Assembly (NCBI RefSeq): GCF_001426585.1
Contig: NZ_LMEI01000012.1
Span: 116,962-180,961, forward strand
Direction of reading: 5' to 3'
Length of the DNA stretch: 64,000 bases
Origin: Streptomyces sp. Root431
GTDB taxonomy: Bacteria; Actinomycetota; Actinomycetes; Streptomycetales; Streptomycetaceae
This document shows positions 56,457 through 64,000 of this stretch, piece after piece. Numbering within the stretch: the stretch's first letter is position 1; each line of letters begins with the position of its first letter. Position numbers and translations under genes: made by a program. The notes beneath the pieces were generated by a model. That model was not told the DNA's origin. It did no database searches and saw only the letters and a program-made list of their open reading frames with translations.

Positions 56457-56524
56457 CGGCCGGGGCTTCAGAAGAAGCCCCGGCCGAGCCTGGCGGAACG
56501 AACTTGAAGGGTTACCCCTTCAAG
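56457..56524 (-). terminator. Two hairpins at the S10-spc junction
   Basis: Just after the rpsQ stop, CTTGAAGGG-N4-CCCTTCAAG (56503-56524) forms a 9-bp stem. Twenty-odd bases further, CGGCCGGGGCTTC-AGAA-GAAGCCCCGGCCG (56457-56486) forms a perfect 13-bp stem. They may terminate, attenuate or mark RNA processing between the S10 and spc gene sets. Confidence 0.7.
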
Positions 56525-56526
56525 AA

Positions 56527-56808
56527 TTACTTGGCCTTCTCGAGGATCTCGACGACGCGCCAGTGCTTCGTCGACGACAGCTTCCGGGTCTCCATCAGGA
56601 GGACGCGGTCGCCGATGCCGGCAGCGTTCTGCTCGTCGTGAGCCTTGAGCTTGTTCGTACGGCGGATGACCTTGCCGTACAGCGCGTGCTTGACGCGGTC
56701 CTCGACAGCGACGACGACGGTCTTGTCCATCTTGTCGCTGACGACCAGGCCCTCGCGGACCTTGCGAGCGTTGCGCTCGGTCTTCTCAGTCACGTTGCTC
56801 TCGCTCAT
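56527..56808 (-). CDS. rpsQ: 30S ribosomal protein S17 (uS17)
   Basis: The 93-residue protein (KVREGLVVSDKMDKTVVVAV, then GDRVLLMETRKLSSTKHWRV) is the last gene of the S10 set. Its start overlaps the rpmC stop by one base. Confidence 0.98.
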   Translation of the reverse strand: MSESNVTEKTERNARKVREGLVVSDKMDKTVVVAVEDRVKHALYGKVIRRTNKLKAHDEQNAAGIGDRVLLMETRKLSSTKHWRVVEILEKAK

Positions 56809-57032
56809 CAGGCGTTCTCCACCGTCTCGATGCCCAGCTCGCGCTCACGCATCAGGGTGTAGATCCGGGCGATGTCCTTACGGACGGACTTGAGCCGGCC
56901 GTGGTTCTCGAGCTGGCCCGTCGCCGCCTGGAAGCGGAGGTTGAACAGCTCTTCCTTGGCCTCGCGGAGCTTGTTGAGAAGCTCCTCGTTGCCCAGCTCG
57001 CGCAGCTCGGACGCCTTGGTACCGGCCGACAT
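56808..57032 (-). CDS. rpmC: 50S ribosomal protein L29 (uL29)
   Basis: The 74-residue helical protein (LNKLREAKEELFNLRFQAAT) begins at ATG 57032, which shares one base with the rplP stop. A GTG one codon earlier is possible but would overlap rplP further. Confidence 0.97.
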   Translation of the reverse strand: MSAGTKASELRELGNEELLNKLREAKEELFNLRFQAATGQLENHGRLKSVRKDIARIYTLMRERELGIETVENA

Positions 57033-57451
57033 CACAGCTCACCTGCTTCGCGCTTAACGATCTTGCACTTCATCGGCAGCTTGTGGGCCGCACGGGTCAG
57101 GGCCTCGCGCGCGATCTTCTCGTTCGGGTAGGACAGTTCGAACATCACCCGACCCGGCTTGACGTTCGCGATCCACCACTCCGGAGAACCCTTACCGGAA
57201 CCCATGCGGGTCTCGGCAGGCTTCTTCGTCAGGGGGCGGTCCGGGTAGATGTTGATCCAGACCTTGCCGCCACGCTTGATGTGGCGGGTCATCGCGATAC
57301 GAGCAGCCTCGATCTGGCGGTTCGTCACGTACGCCGGCGTGAGGGCCTGAATGCCGTACTCGCCGAACGCAACCTGCGTACCACCCTTGCTCATACCCGA
57401 GCGCTTGGGGTGGTGCTGCTTGCGGTGCTTGACCCTACGGGGGATCAGCAT
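57032..57451 (-). CDS. rplP: 50S ribosomal protein L16 (uL16)
   Basis: The 139-residue protein (RRVKHRKQHHPKRSGMSKGG, then GSGKGSPEWWIANVKPGRVM) lies near the A site of the large subunit. It starts five bases after rpsC. Confidence 0.98.
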   Translation of the reverse strand: MLIPRRVKHRKQHHPKRSGMSKGGTQVAFGEYGIQALTPAYVTNRQIEAARIAMTRHIKRGGKVWINIYPDRPLTKKPAETRMGSGKGSPEWWIANVKPGRVMFELSYPNEKIAREALTRAAHKLPMKCKIVKREAGEL

Positions 57452-57456
57452 TTCGG

Positions 57457-58305
57457 TCAGGCCTCCGTTCCGGTGCTCTCAGCCGGAGCGGCAGCGGCGG
57501 CGGGAGCGTCGGCCTTGGGGGCCTCGGCAGCCGGCGCGGACTGCTGCTGCGGCTTGCGGCCGCGGCCGCCACGCTCGCCACCACGGCCACCACGGCCGGC
57601 CGGGCGGTCGCCAGCGCCGGCACCACGGGCCGGGCGGTTACCCGCACGGGCCGCAGCGTTCTCGGCGCGGACCTCGGCGATGTTCTTGACGTCGCCCTTG
57701 TAGATCCAGACCTTGACGCCAATGCGACCGAAGGTCGTCTTGGCCTCGAAGAAGCCGTAGTCCACGTTCGCGCGGAGCGTGTGCAGCGGCACACGACCCT
57801 CGCGGTAGAACTCGGAGCGGGACATCTCGGCGCCGCCGAGACGACCGCCACACTGGATCTTGATGCCCTTGGCGCCGGCCTTCATCGTGCCCTGCATGCT
57901 CTTACGCATGGCGCGACGGAAGGAGACGCGGGAGGAGAGCTGCTCGGCAACGGCCTGAGCAACCAGCTGAGCGTCCATCTCGGGGTTCTTGACCTCGAGG
58001 ATGTTCAGCTGGACCTGCTTGCCCGTGAGCTTCTCGAGGTCACCGCGGATGCGGTCGGCCTCGGCGCCACGGCGGCCGATGACGATGCCGGGACGCGCGG
58101 TGTGGATGTCCACACGCACACGGTCACGGGTGCGCTCGATCTCAACCTTCGAGATGCCGGCGCGCTCCATGCCGGACGTCATCATCCGACGGATGGCGAC
58201 GTCTTCCTTGACGTAGTCCTTGTACAGCTTGTCGGCGTACCAACGGGACTTGAAGTCCGTGGTGATGCCGAGCCGGAACCCATGCGGGTTAACCTTCTGG
58301 CCCAT
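57457..58305 (-). CDS. rpsC: 30S ribosomal protein S3 (uS3)
   Basis: The 282-residue protein has the KH domain (TARPGIVIGRRGAEADRIRG) and the C-terminal S3 domain (GRIGVKVWIYKGDV). A long Gly/Arg/Ala/Pro-rich tail, typical of actinobacteria, follows. It overlaps the rplV stop by one base. Confidence 0.98.
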   Translation of the reverse strand: MGQKVNPHGFRLGITTDFKSRWYADKLYKDYVKEDVAIRRMMTSGMERAGISKVEIERTRDRVRVDIHTARPGIVIGRRGAEADRIRGDLEKLTGKQVQLNILEVKNPEMDAQLVAQAVAEQLSSRVSFRRAMRKSMQGTMKAGAKGIKIQCGGRLGGAEMSRSEFYREGRVPLHTLRANVDYGFFEAKTTFGRIGVKVWIYKGDVKNIAEVRAENAAARAGNRPARGAGAGDRPAGRGGRGGERGGRGRKPQQQSAPAAEAPKADAPAAAAAPAESTGTEA

Positions 58306-58652
58306 TACCGGGTTCCTTCCTTGCTGCTGACGACCACGGTGATGTGGCTGGTCCGCTTACGGATCCGGAATGCACGGCCCTGAGCACGCGGACGGAACCG
58401 CTTCAGGGTCGGGCCCTCATCGACGTACGCCTCGCTGATGACCAGCGAAGAGGCGTCAGTGTGGTCGTAGTTGTGTGCAGCGTTGGCAATGGCGCTGTCC
58501 AGCACCTTGCCAACCGGCACGCTCGCGGCCTGCGGGGCGAAACGCAGGACCGCCTGAGCCTCCGTGGCGTCCATGCCACGGATAAGGTCCACCACTCGGC
58601 GGGCCTTCATGGGCGTGACGCGGATGTACCGCGCCTGGGCCCTGGCTTCCAT
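58305..58652 (-). CDS. rplV: 50S ribosomal protein L22 (uL22)
   Basis: The 115-residue protein (MEARAQARYIRVTPMKARRV) includes the long hairpin (TLKRFRPRAQGRAFRIRKRT) that lines the exit tunnel. ATG 58652 has GGAAGG seven bases upstream. The longer frame to 58688 has no such site. Confidence 0.96.
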   Translation of the reverse strand: MEARAQARYIRVTPMKARRVVDLIRGMDATEAQAVLRFAPQAASVPVGKVLDSAIANAAHNYDHTDASSLVISEAYVDEGPTLKRFRPRAQGRAFRIRKRTSHITVVVSSKEGTR

Positions 58653-58695
58653 GGTTGTCCTTCCAGTGTCTGTCATGGTCGATTCCACCCCGCTA

Positions 58696-58977
58696 CTAGC
58701 GGCGCTTCGACTTCCGGTCGTCCTTCACGTGACCCCGGAAGGTGCGCGTCGGCGAGAACTCGCCGAGCTTGTGGCCGACCATCGACTCGGTGACAAACAC
58801 CGGAATGTGGGTCTTGCCGTTGTGCACCGCGATCGTGTGGCCGAGCATGGCCGGGATGATCATCGAGCGACGGGACCAGGTCTTGATGACGTTCTTGGTA
58901 CCGGCTTCGTTCTGGGCGTCCACCTTCTTGACGAGGTGGCCGTCGACGAAGGGTCCCTTCTTGAGACTGCGCGGCAT
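58696..58977 (-). CDS. rpsS: 30S ribosomal protein S19 (uS19)
   Basis: The 93-residue protein (MPRSLKKGPFVDGHLVKKVD, then VGHKLGEFSPTRTFRGHVKD) is canonical and starts 12 bases after rplB. Confidence 0.98.
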   Translation of the reverse strand: MPRSLKKGPFVDGHLVKKVDAQNEAGTKNVIKTWSRRSMIIPAMLGHTIAVHNGKTHIPVFVTESMVGHKLGEFSPTRTFRGHVKDDRKSKRR

Positions 58978-58989
58978 CTAAACCCGCTC

Positions 58990-59826
58990 CTAGCGCTTCT
59001 TGTTCGTCTTGCGGCGGCGGACGATGTACTTGCTCGAAGCCTTCTTCGGCGAGCGAGTACGACCCTCCTTCTGACCCCACGGGGAGACCGGGTGGCGACC
59101 ACCGGAGGTCTTGCCCTCACCACCACCGTGCGGGTGGTCCACCGGGTTCATCGCCACACCGCGAACGGTCGGGCGAACGCCCAGCCAGCGCTTACGGCCG
59201 GCCTTGCCCCAGTTGATGTTCGACTGCTCGGCGTTGCCGACCTCGCCGATCGTCGCGCGGCAGCGGGCGTCGACGAGACGGATCTCGCCGGACGGCATAC
59301 GAAGGTGGGCCATCGTGCCCTCCTTCGCCAGCAGCTGCACGGAGGCACCAGCGGAGCGCGCGAACTTGGCGCCGCCACCGGGACGGATCTCGATCGCGTG
59401 GATCGTGGTACCGACCGGGATGTTGCGGAGAGCCAGGTTGTTGCCGGGCTTGATGTCCGCGCCGGGGCCGTTCTCGACGCGGTCACCCTGCGTCAGACCC
59501 TTGGGGGCGATGATGTAGCGCTTCTCGCCGTCCACGTAGTGGAGCAGCGCGATGCGCGCGGTGCGGTTGGGGTCGTACTCGATGTGAGCGACCTTCGCCG
59601 GCACGCCGTCCTTGTCGTGACGACGGAAGTCGATCACCCGGTAGGCGCGCTTGTGGCCGCCACCCTGGTGTCGAACCGTGATCCGACCGGTGTTGTTACG
59701 GCCGCCCTTGCTGTGCAGGGGGCGGACCAGCGACTTCTCCGGCGTGGACCGCGTGATCTCGACGAAGTCGGCTACGGAGGAGCCACGACGGCCCGGCGTA
59801 GTCGGCTTGTACTTGCGGATTCCCAT
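58990..59826 (-). CDS. rplB: 50S ribosomal protein L2 (uL2)
   Basis: The 278-residue protein contains GRNNTGRITVRHQGGGHKRA and the peptidyl-transferase-proximal motif VRGVAMNPVDHPHGGGEGKT. Confidence 0.98.
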   Translation of the reverse strand: MGIRKYKPTTPGRRGSSVADFVEITRSTPEKSLVRPLHSKGGRNNTGRITVRHQGGGHKRAYRVIDFRRHDKDGVPAKVAHIEYDPNRTARIALLHYVDGEKRYIIAPKGLTQGDRVENGPGADIKPGNNLALRNIPVGTTIHAIEIRPGGGAKFARSAGASVQLLAKEGTMAHLRMPSGEIRLVDARCRATIGEVGNAEQSNINWGKAGRKRWLGVRPTVRGVAMNPVDHPHGGGEGKTSGGRHPVSPWGQKEGRTRSPKKASSKYIVRRRKTNKKR

Positions 59827-59866
59827 TTCTCAGTCCTCGTCCGATTCCGGACGATCCAGACCGCCC

Positions 59867-60190
59867 TTAGGCGGTCGGACCGCCGAAGATGTCGATACGG
59901 TTGCCCTCGGCAAGGGTCACGATGGCGCGCTTGGTGTCCTTGCGCTTACCGAAACCGGCCTTGGTGCGCTTGCGCTTGCCCTGGCGGTTGATCGTGTTGA
60001 CCCCGGTGACCTTGACCGAGAAGACCGCCTCGACGGCCTGCTTGATCTGGGTCTTGTTGGAGCCAGGCGCGACGATGAACGTGTACTTGTTCTCGTCCAG
60101 CAGGGCGTAGCTCTTCTCCGAGACAACCGGCTTGACGAGGATGTCACGCGGGTCCGAGAAGGTCTTGCTGGTGACGACGGCCTCAGTCAT
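59867..60190 (-). CDS. rplW: 50S ribosomal protein L23 (uL23)
   Basis: The 107-residue protein (DPRDILVKPVVSEKSYALLD) sits at the tunnel exit and docks signal recognition particle and trigger factor. It overlaps the rplD stop by one base. Confidence 0.98.
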   Translation of the reverse strand: MTEAVVTSKTFSDPRDILVKPVVSEKSYALLDENKYTFIVAPGSNKTQIKQAVEAVFSVKVTGVNTINRQGKRKRTKAGFGKRKDTKRAIVTLAEGNRIDIFGGPTA

Positions 60191-60840
60191 CAGGCGTCGC
60201 TCCCTTCGGTCTCAGCGGTCTGGGGGCCAGACACGAAGGACTCGAGGGCGGCCTGGGTGAAGACCACGTCGTCAGAGACGATCACGTCGTACGTGTTGAG
60301 CTGGCCCGGCTCCAGGATGTGCACCTGGGGCAGGTTACGAGCGGACAGCCACGCAGCCTCGTCCGAGCGCTCGACGACCAGGAGCAGGTTCTTGCGCTCC
60401 GAGATCTTGCCGAACAGCGTCTTGGCGGCCTTGGTGGAGATGTCACCCTCGACCACGCCGGTGACGACGTGGATGCGGGAGTGGTTCGCCCGGTCCGACA
60501 GGGCACCGCGGAGGGCGGCGACCTTCATCTTCTTCGGGGTCCGCTGGGAGTAGTCACGCGGCTGCGGGCCGTGGACGACGCCACCACCGGCGAACTGCGG
60601 GGCGCGGGTCGAACCCTGACGGGCGCGGCCGGTGCCCTTCTGGCGGTACGGCTTCTTGCCGCCACCGCGGACTTCGCCACGGGTCTTGGTCTTGTGCGTG
60701 CCCTGACGGGCAGCGGCCAGCTGCGCGACGACGACCTGGTGGATCAGCGGAACGCTGACCTTGGCGCCGAAGATCTCCGCGGGGAGCTCGACGGTCCCGG
60801 CCTTGTCGCCTGCCGGCGAAAGGATGTCAATGGTGCTCAT
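60190..60840 (-). CDS. rplD: 50S ribosomal protein L4 (uL4)
   Basis: The 216-residue protein has the tunnel loop (GGGKKPYRQKGTGRARQGST) and the globular L4 domain. ATG 60840 starts MSTIDILSPAG, seven bases after rplC. The longer upstream frame overlaps rplC and is not real. L4 autoregulates the S10 operon in E. coli; whether it does so here is unknown. Confidence 0.97.
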   Translation of the reverse strand: MSTIDILSPAGDKAGTVELPAEIFGAKVSVPLIHQVVVAQLAAARQGTHKTKTRGEVRGGGKKPYRQKGTGRARQGSTRAPQFAGGGVVHGPQPRDYSQRTPKKMKVAALRGALSDRANHSRIHVVTGVVEGDISTKAAKTLFGKISERKNLLLVVERSDEAAWLSARNLPQVHILEPGQLNTYDVIVSDDVVFTQAALESFVSGPQTAETEGSDA

Positions 60841-60847
60841 CGGTTCC

Positions 60848-61492
60848 TCAAACCCCCTTGGCCGCGGTGCGGACCAGGACGAGGCCACCGTTGGGGCCGG
60901 GGACGGCGCCCTTGATGAGCAGCAGACCCTTCTCGGCGTCAACGGCGTGGACGGTCAGGTTCTGGGTGGTCACACGCTCGTTGCCCATGCGACCGGCCAT
61001 CTTCATGCCCTTGAAGACACGGCCCGGGGTGGCGCAGCCACCGATCGAACCGGGCTTGCGGTGCACGCGGTGGGCACCGTGCGAAGCCTTGCCACCACGG
61101 AAGTTGTGGCGCTTCATGACACCGGCGAAGCCCTTGCCCTTGCTCTTACCGGTGACGTCGACCTTCACGCCGGCCTCGAAGAGCTCGGCGGTGATCTCCT
61201 GGCCGAGCGTGTACTCGGAGGCGTCAGCGGTGCGGAGCTCCACCAGGTGGCGGCGCGGGGTGACGTCAGCCTTGGCGAAGTGACCCTTGAGGGGCTTGTT
61301 CACCTTGCGAGGGTCGATCTCGCCGAAGGCGATCTGGACCGACTCGTAGCCGTCGACGTCGTTCGTACGGACCTGGGTCACGACATTCGGGCCGGCCTTG
61401 ACGACGGTCACCGGGACGACCCGGTTGTTCTCGTCCCAGACCTGCGTCATGCCGAGCTTCTCGCCCAGGATGCCCTTGATGTTCTTAGCCAT
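60848..61492 (-). CDS. rplC: 50S ribosomal protein L3 (uL3)
   Basis: The 214-residue protein (GILGEKLGMTQVWDENNRVV, then HRKPGSIGGCATPGRVFKGM) reaches the peptidyl-transferase centre and starts 11 bases after rpsJ. Confidence 0.98.
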   Translation of the reverse strand: MAKNIKGILGEKLGMTQVWDENNRVVPVTVVKAGPNVVTQVRTNDVDGYESVQIAFGEIDPRKVNKPLKGHFAKADVTPRRHLVELRTADASEYTLGQEITAELFEAGVKVDVTGKSKGKGFAGVMKRHNFRGGKASHGAHRVHRKPGSIGGCATPGRVFKGMKMAGRMGNERVTTQNLTVHAVDAEKGLLLIKGAVPGPNGGLVLVRTAAKGV

Positions 61493-61503
61493 CTCGCGCG
61501 CCC

Positions 61504-61812
61504 TCAGAGCTTGATCTCGATGTCAACGCCCGCCGGGAGGTCGAGACGCATGAGCGAGTCAACCGTCTTCGGCGTGGGGTCGAGGATGTCGATGAGGCGC
61601 TTGTGCGTGCGCATCTCGAAGTGCTCGCGCGAGTCCTTGTACTTGTGCGGCGACTTGATGACGCAGTACACGTTCTTCTCAGTGGGCAGCGGCACCGGGC
61701 CCGCGACCGACGCACCAGTGCGCGTCACCGTCTCGACGATCTTCTTCGCCGAGGAATCGATGACCTCGTGGTCGTAGGCCTTGAGCCGGATGCGGATCTT
61801 CTGTCCCGCCAT
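61504..61812 (-). CDS. rpsJ: 30S ribosomal protein S10 (uS10)
   Basis: The 102-residue protein (MAGQKIRIRLKAYDHEVIDS, then REHFEMRTHKRLIDILDPTP) is the first gene of the S10 operon and also serves in NusB-NusG antitermination. A leader of several hundred bases precedes it. Confidence 0.98.
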   Translation of the reverse strand: MAGQKIRIRLKAYDHEVIDSSAKKIVETVTRTGASVAGPVPLPTEKNVYCVIKSPHKYKDSREHFEMRTHKRLIDILDPTPKTVDSLMRLDLPAGVDIEIKL

Positions 61813-62246
61813 GGCTACTAGTAGTCCTGTCTCTCGTAACGCTCTGGACTCGGGGGTTCTCTTGACTCTGTCTCCGACCCACGCGGTCGGGCGTGTCGCA
61901 CTCCCTCTACGCAGAAATCCCGAAGGATTTCCCAACCAAGGGGGTGCGGTCCCAAGAACCGCGAGCCGGGGGCAGAACACCACCCGAGTGCCTGGTCTGC
62001 ACCCCGCTGACGCTTCCCGGAAGATTCCCGTACGTCCGCTCCTGAGAAGGAGCGACGAGTACTGTGGGACTCGCTTCCGGTCCTCCCGACGGGAGGCGCG
62101 CAGCATCGGCACTCAACCGAGCAACCCCGACAGTCTGCCATACGGGACCTTCCGGCCGCCAATCGGGGGCGAAGACTGTACCCCACGTCACGTACGGGCA
62201 ACCGTCGGGGCGCACCCACGGCCCCACGAGTCCCGTTCCGCCCCTC
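61813..62246. promoter_or_regulatory. S10 operon leader and promoter region (434 bp)
   Basis: No gene is supported here. The region holds several self-complementary elements, including CGCTCCT-GAGA-AGGAGCG (62037-62054) and CCTCCC-GAC-GGGAGG near 62082. On the minus strand TACAGT near 62180 and TATGGC near 62140 are possible -10 boxes, but no clear -35 accompanies them. The long structured leader would suit autoregulation by a ribosomal protein; that is inference. Confidence 0.5.
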
Positions 62247-63485
62247 TCATCCCAACCGGCGTGCCCGTTCCGTCAGATGGCGGCGCTCCGGAGCGCTCGT
62301 CGCGTGACGGGCCGCCTCGCGGTAGGCGGCGGACGCGTTCTCCTCGTCGCCGAGGAGTTCGAGGAGGTGCGCGCGGGTGGCGAGGAGCCGGTGGTGGTGG
62401 GCGAGGCGCTTGTCCTGCGCCAGGCCGGCGAGGAGCTCGAGACCCGCTTCCGGGCCGTGGACCATCGCGACCGCGACCGCGCGGTTGAGCGTGATCACCG
62501 GGTTGTCCCCGGTCTGCTCCAGGAGCTCGTACAGGGCGAGGATCTGCGGCCAGTCCGTCTCCCCCGCGGACTCGGCCTCGTCGTGCACGGCCGCGATCGC
62601 CGCCTGGAGCTGGTACGGGCCGACCCGCCCCTTCGGCAGCGTCCGGCTGATCAGCTCGACGCCCTCGGAGATCAGCCGGCCGTCCCAGCGGCCCCTGTCC
62701 TGCTCCGCGAGCGGCACCAGCTCGCCGTGCGGGCCCGTGCGGGCGGGGCGGCGGGCGTCGGTGAGCAGCATGAGCGCGAGGAGGCCCGCGGTCTCGGTGT
62801 CCTCGGGGACGAGCCGGTGCAGGAGCCGGGCGAGCCGGATCGCCTCCGTGGCCAGTTCGGGGACGGTGAGGTCGTCGCCGCCGCTGGCCGTGTAGCCCTC
62901 GTTGAAGACGAGGTAGAGCACGTGCCGGACCTCGGCGAGGCGGGCGGCCCTGTCCTCCCCCGCGGGCACGGCGAACGAGCCGCCGGCCGCCTTGATCGTC
63001 TGCTTGGCCCGGCTGATCCGCTGCGCCATGGTCGACTCGGGGACGAGGAACGCGGCGGCGATCTGCCCGGTGGTGAGGCCGCCGACGGCGCGCAGGGTGA
63101 GCGCGATCCGACTGGGGGGCGACAGCTCCGGGTGGCAGCAGAGGAACAGCAGGGACAGGGAGTCGTCCTCGGCACCCTCGGGGGCGTCCGCCGCCCGGGC
63201 GACGAGCTCGGAGTCGGGGGTGGCGAGCGCGAGGGCGTCCTCGCGGCGCCGGCGCGCGGCCTCGCTCCGTACCAGGTCGATGTACCTGCGCTGGGCGACC
63301 GTGAGCAGCCAGGAGCGCGCGTTGTCGGGGGTCCCCTCCTCGGGCCACTGCCGCGCGGCGGCGATCAGCGCCTCCTGGACGGCGTCCTCGCAGAGGTCGA
63401 AGGTGCCGTACCGCCGGACGAGCGCGCCGAGGACCTGCGGCGCACACGTGCGCAGCAGGCCCTCGATCTCGTGGGTCCCGGTCAC
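62247..63485 (-). CDS. ECF42-group RNA polymerase sigma factor with C-terminal TPR-like extension (module 2)
   Basis: The 412-residue protein has sigma region 2 (TFDLCEDAVQEALIAAARQW, then ARSWLLTVAQRRYIDLVRSE), region 4 (VGGLTTGQIAAAFLVPESTM, then AQRISRAKQTIKAAGG) and the long ECF42 C-terminus (LYLVFNEGYTASGGDDL, YQLQAAIAAVHDEA, VITLNRAVAVAMVHG). GTG 63485 overlaps the stop of the DGPF gene (GTGA), so the pair is co-translated. It is a paralogue of the factor at 17095-18348. Its stop is at 62247, next to the S10 leader. Confidence 0.9.
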   Translation of the reverse strand: MTGTHEIEGLLRTCAPQVLGALVRRYGTFDLCEDAVQEALIAAARQWPEEGTPDNARSWLLTVAQRRYIDLVRSEAARRRREDALALATPDSELVARAADAPEGAEDDSLSLLFLCCHPELSPPSRIALTLRAVGGLTTGQIAAAFLVPESTMAQRISRAKQTIKAAGGSFAVPAGEDRAARLAEVRHVLYLVFNEGYTASGGDDLTVPELATEAIRLARLLHRLVPEDTETAGLLALMLLTDARRPARTGPHGELVPLAEQDRGRWDGRLISEGVELISRTLPKGRVGPYQLQAAIAAVHDEAESAGETDWPQILALYELLEQTGDNPVITLNRAVAVAMVHGPEAGLELLAGLAQDKRLAHHHRLLATRAHLLELLGDEENASAAYREAARHATSAPERRHLTERARRLG

Positions 63486-63844
63486 ACGTCCGCCGCGGAC
63501 TCGTGCAGGATCGGCCAGAGCTCGACGGGGTCGGTGTCCGCGAAGGGCATGTCGGCGGCGATCTGCTGGGCGCGCTCCAGGCTCTCGCAGTCGAGCAGGT
63601 AGAAGCTGGCCAGGTATTCCTTGGTCTCCAGGTACGGCCCGTCGGTGACGACGGGGGCACCGGCCTCGCGGCGGACGAGCTGGGCGGCGGCCGCGTCGGC
63701 GAGTCCGTACGCGCCGATCAGCTCGCCGCTCTCCCGGTACTTCCGGTTGAAGGCCTCCTGCTTGGCGATCGCCTCGGGCCAGGCCTCGGCGGGGAAGGAG
63801 TCCCACTTGGCCTGGTTGCCGTAGATCATCGCGACGTACTTCAT
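63482..63844 (-). CDS. DGPF/YCII-related protein, partner of ECF42 sigma factor (module 2)
   Basis: The 120-residue protein has the family signature, here DGPYLETKEYLASFYLLD, and a ferredoxin-like layout (MKYVAMIYGNQAKWDSFPAE at the start). The ATG at 63844 has GGGGAGG about nine bases upstream. The sigma gene overlaps its end by four bases. An ECF42-type promoter lies about 55 bases upstream. It differs clearly from the module 1 partner, so the two may sense different things. Confidence 0.87.
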   Translation of the reverse strand: MKYVAMIYGNQAKWDSFPAEAWPEAIAKQEAFNRKYRESGELIGAYGLADAAAAQLVRREAGAPVVTDGPYLETKEYLASFYLLDCESLERAQQIAADMPFADTDPVELWPILHESAADV

Positions 63845-63896
63845 CTCGGGTGTCCTCCCCGTCCCGCGTGCCCCTGTGGCGCGCTGTCACCCATGG

Positions 63897-63923
63897 GTCG
63901 GAGCCGCCGGCGCGGTCTCGACA
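63897..63923 (-). promoter_or_regulatory. Candidate ECF42 promoter of module 2
   Basis: TGTCGA (63923-63918), a 17-base spacer and CGAC (63900-63897) on the minus strand, identical in motif and spacing to the module 1 site at 18794-18820. Confidence 0.8.
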
Positions 63924-64000
63924 TCGGACGACAGTATTTCCCGGAATCTTTCGAAGATCATGGAAACGGGAACGCGAGAAGGCCCCGCACCGTGAGGTGC

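Noticed and set aside
1..64000. tRNA or rRNA genes
   Set aside because: No cloverleaf with a T-loop GTTCGA(A/T)TC block and no rRNA-like segment was found while reading. A tRNAscan run would settle this; any hit would overturn the statement.

Overview
The window is high-GC actinobacterial DNA and almost certainly comes from Streptomyces or a very close relative. The evidence is the G/C bias at third codon positions, many GTG starts, a GroEL with a His-rich tail next to GroES and CIRCE sites, an LAXTG-type sorting signal, IdeR/DmdR-like iron boxes, ECF42-type sigma factors, and the order S10-spc-alpha ribosomal operons followed by rplM-rpsI, glmM, coaA, glmS, acpS, alr, tsaE, tsaB, rimI, tsaD and groES-groEL. 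No species is claimed. I saw no rRNA, tRNA, CRISPR array, intact insertion sequence or prophage.

Layout. 1-5.3 kb: a chimeric DeoR/LacI regulator (cut by the left edge), a sugar-type ABC importer without its own ATPase, and a D-2-hydroxyacid dehydrogenase. 5.3-9.5 kb: a large STAND-like NTPase with a helical-repeat tail, and an NTF2-like protein. 9.6-11.8 kb: groES-groEL under two CIRCE operators. 11.9-19.7 kb: small membrane and lipoprotein genes, two polysaccharide-deacetylase lipoproteins, a THUMP-like methyltransferase, an unknown gene paired with a beta-propeller gene, and an ECF42 sigma factor with its DGPF partner. 19.7-29.3 kb: tRNA t6A genes (tsaD, tsaB, tsaE) with rimI, then cell-wall genes (alr, an L,D-transpeptidase) and nnrDE. 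This region also holds an inactive-looking L,D-transpeptidase homologue and a 59-residue gene behind an iron box. 29.4-31.5 kb: an iron-box operon for a secreted protein and a sortase-anchored beta-propeller. 31.6-43.4 kb: acpS, glmS, coaA, glmM, rpsI-rplM, an ABC-F protein and truA. 43.4-61.8 kb: the alpha, spc and S10 ribosomal clusters, all on the minus strand. 61.8-64 kb: the S10 leader and a second ECF42-DGPF pair.

How it fits together. Most of the window is conserved housekeeping: translation (about 25 ribosomal proteins, IF1, RNA polymerase alpha, SecY, Adk, Map, TruA, t6A synthesis), chaperonin, UDP-GlcNAc synthesis (GlmS, GlmM) and peptidoglycan (Alr, L,D-transpeptidase). Accessory genes sit in the gaps. 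The best leads are: (1) two ECF42-DGPF modules 45 kb apart, each preceded by TGTCGA-N17-CGAC; (2) an iron-box surface operon in which the -10 box lies inside the operator; (3) three plus-strand genes (two secreted or anchored proteins and a LuxR-type regulator lacking the phospho-aspartate) placed between rplO and secY; (4) the STAND NTPase with a GDNN-type N-terminal motif; and (5) five genes whose -10 box lies 6-7 bases before the start codon, implying leaderless mRNAs.
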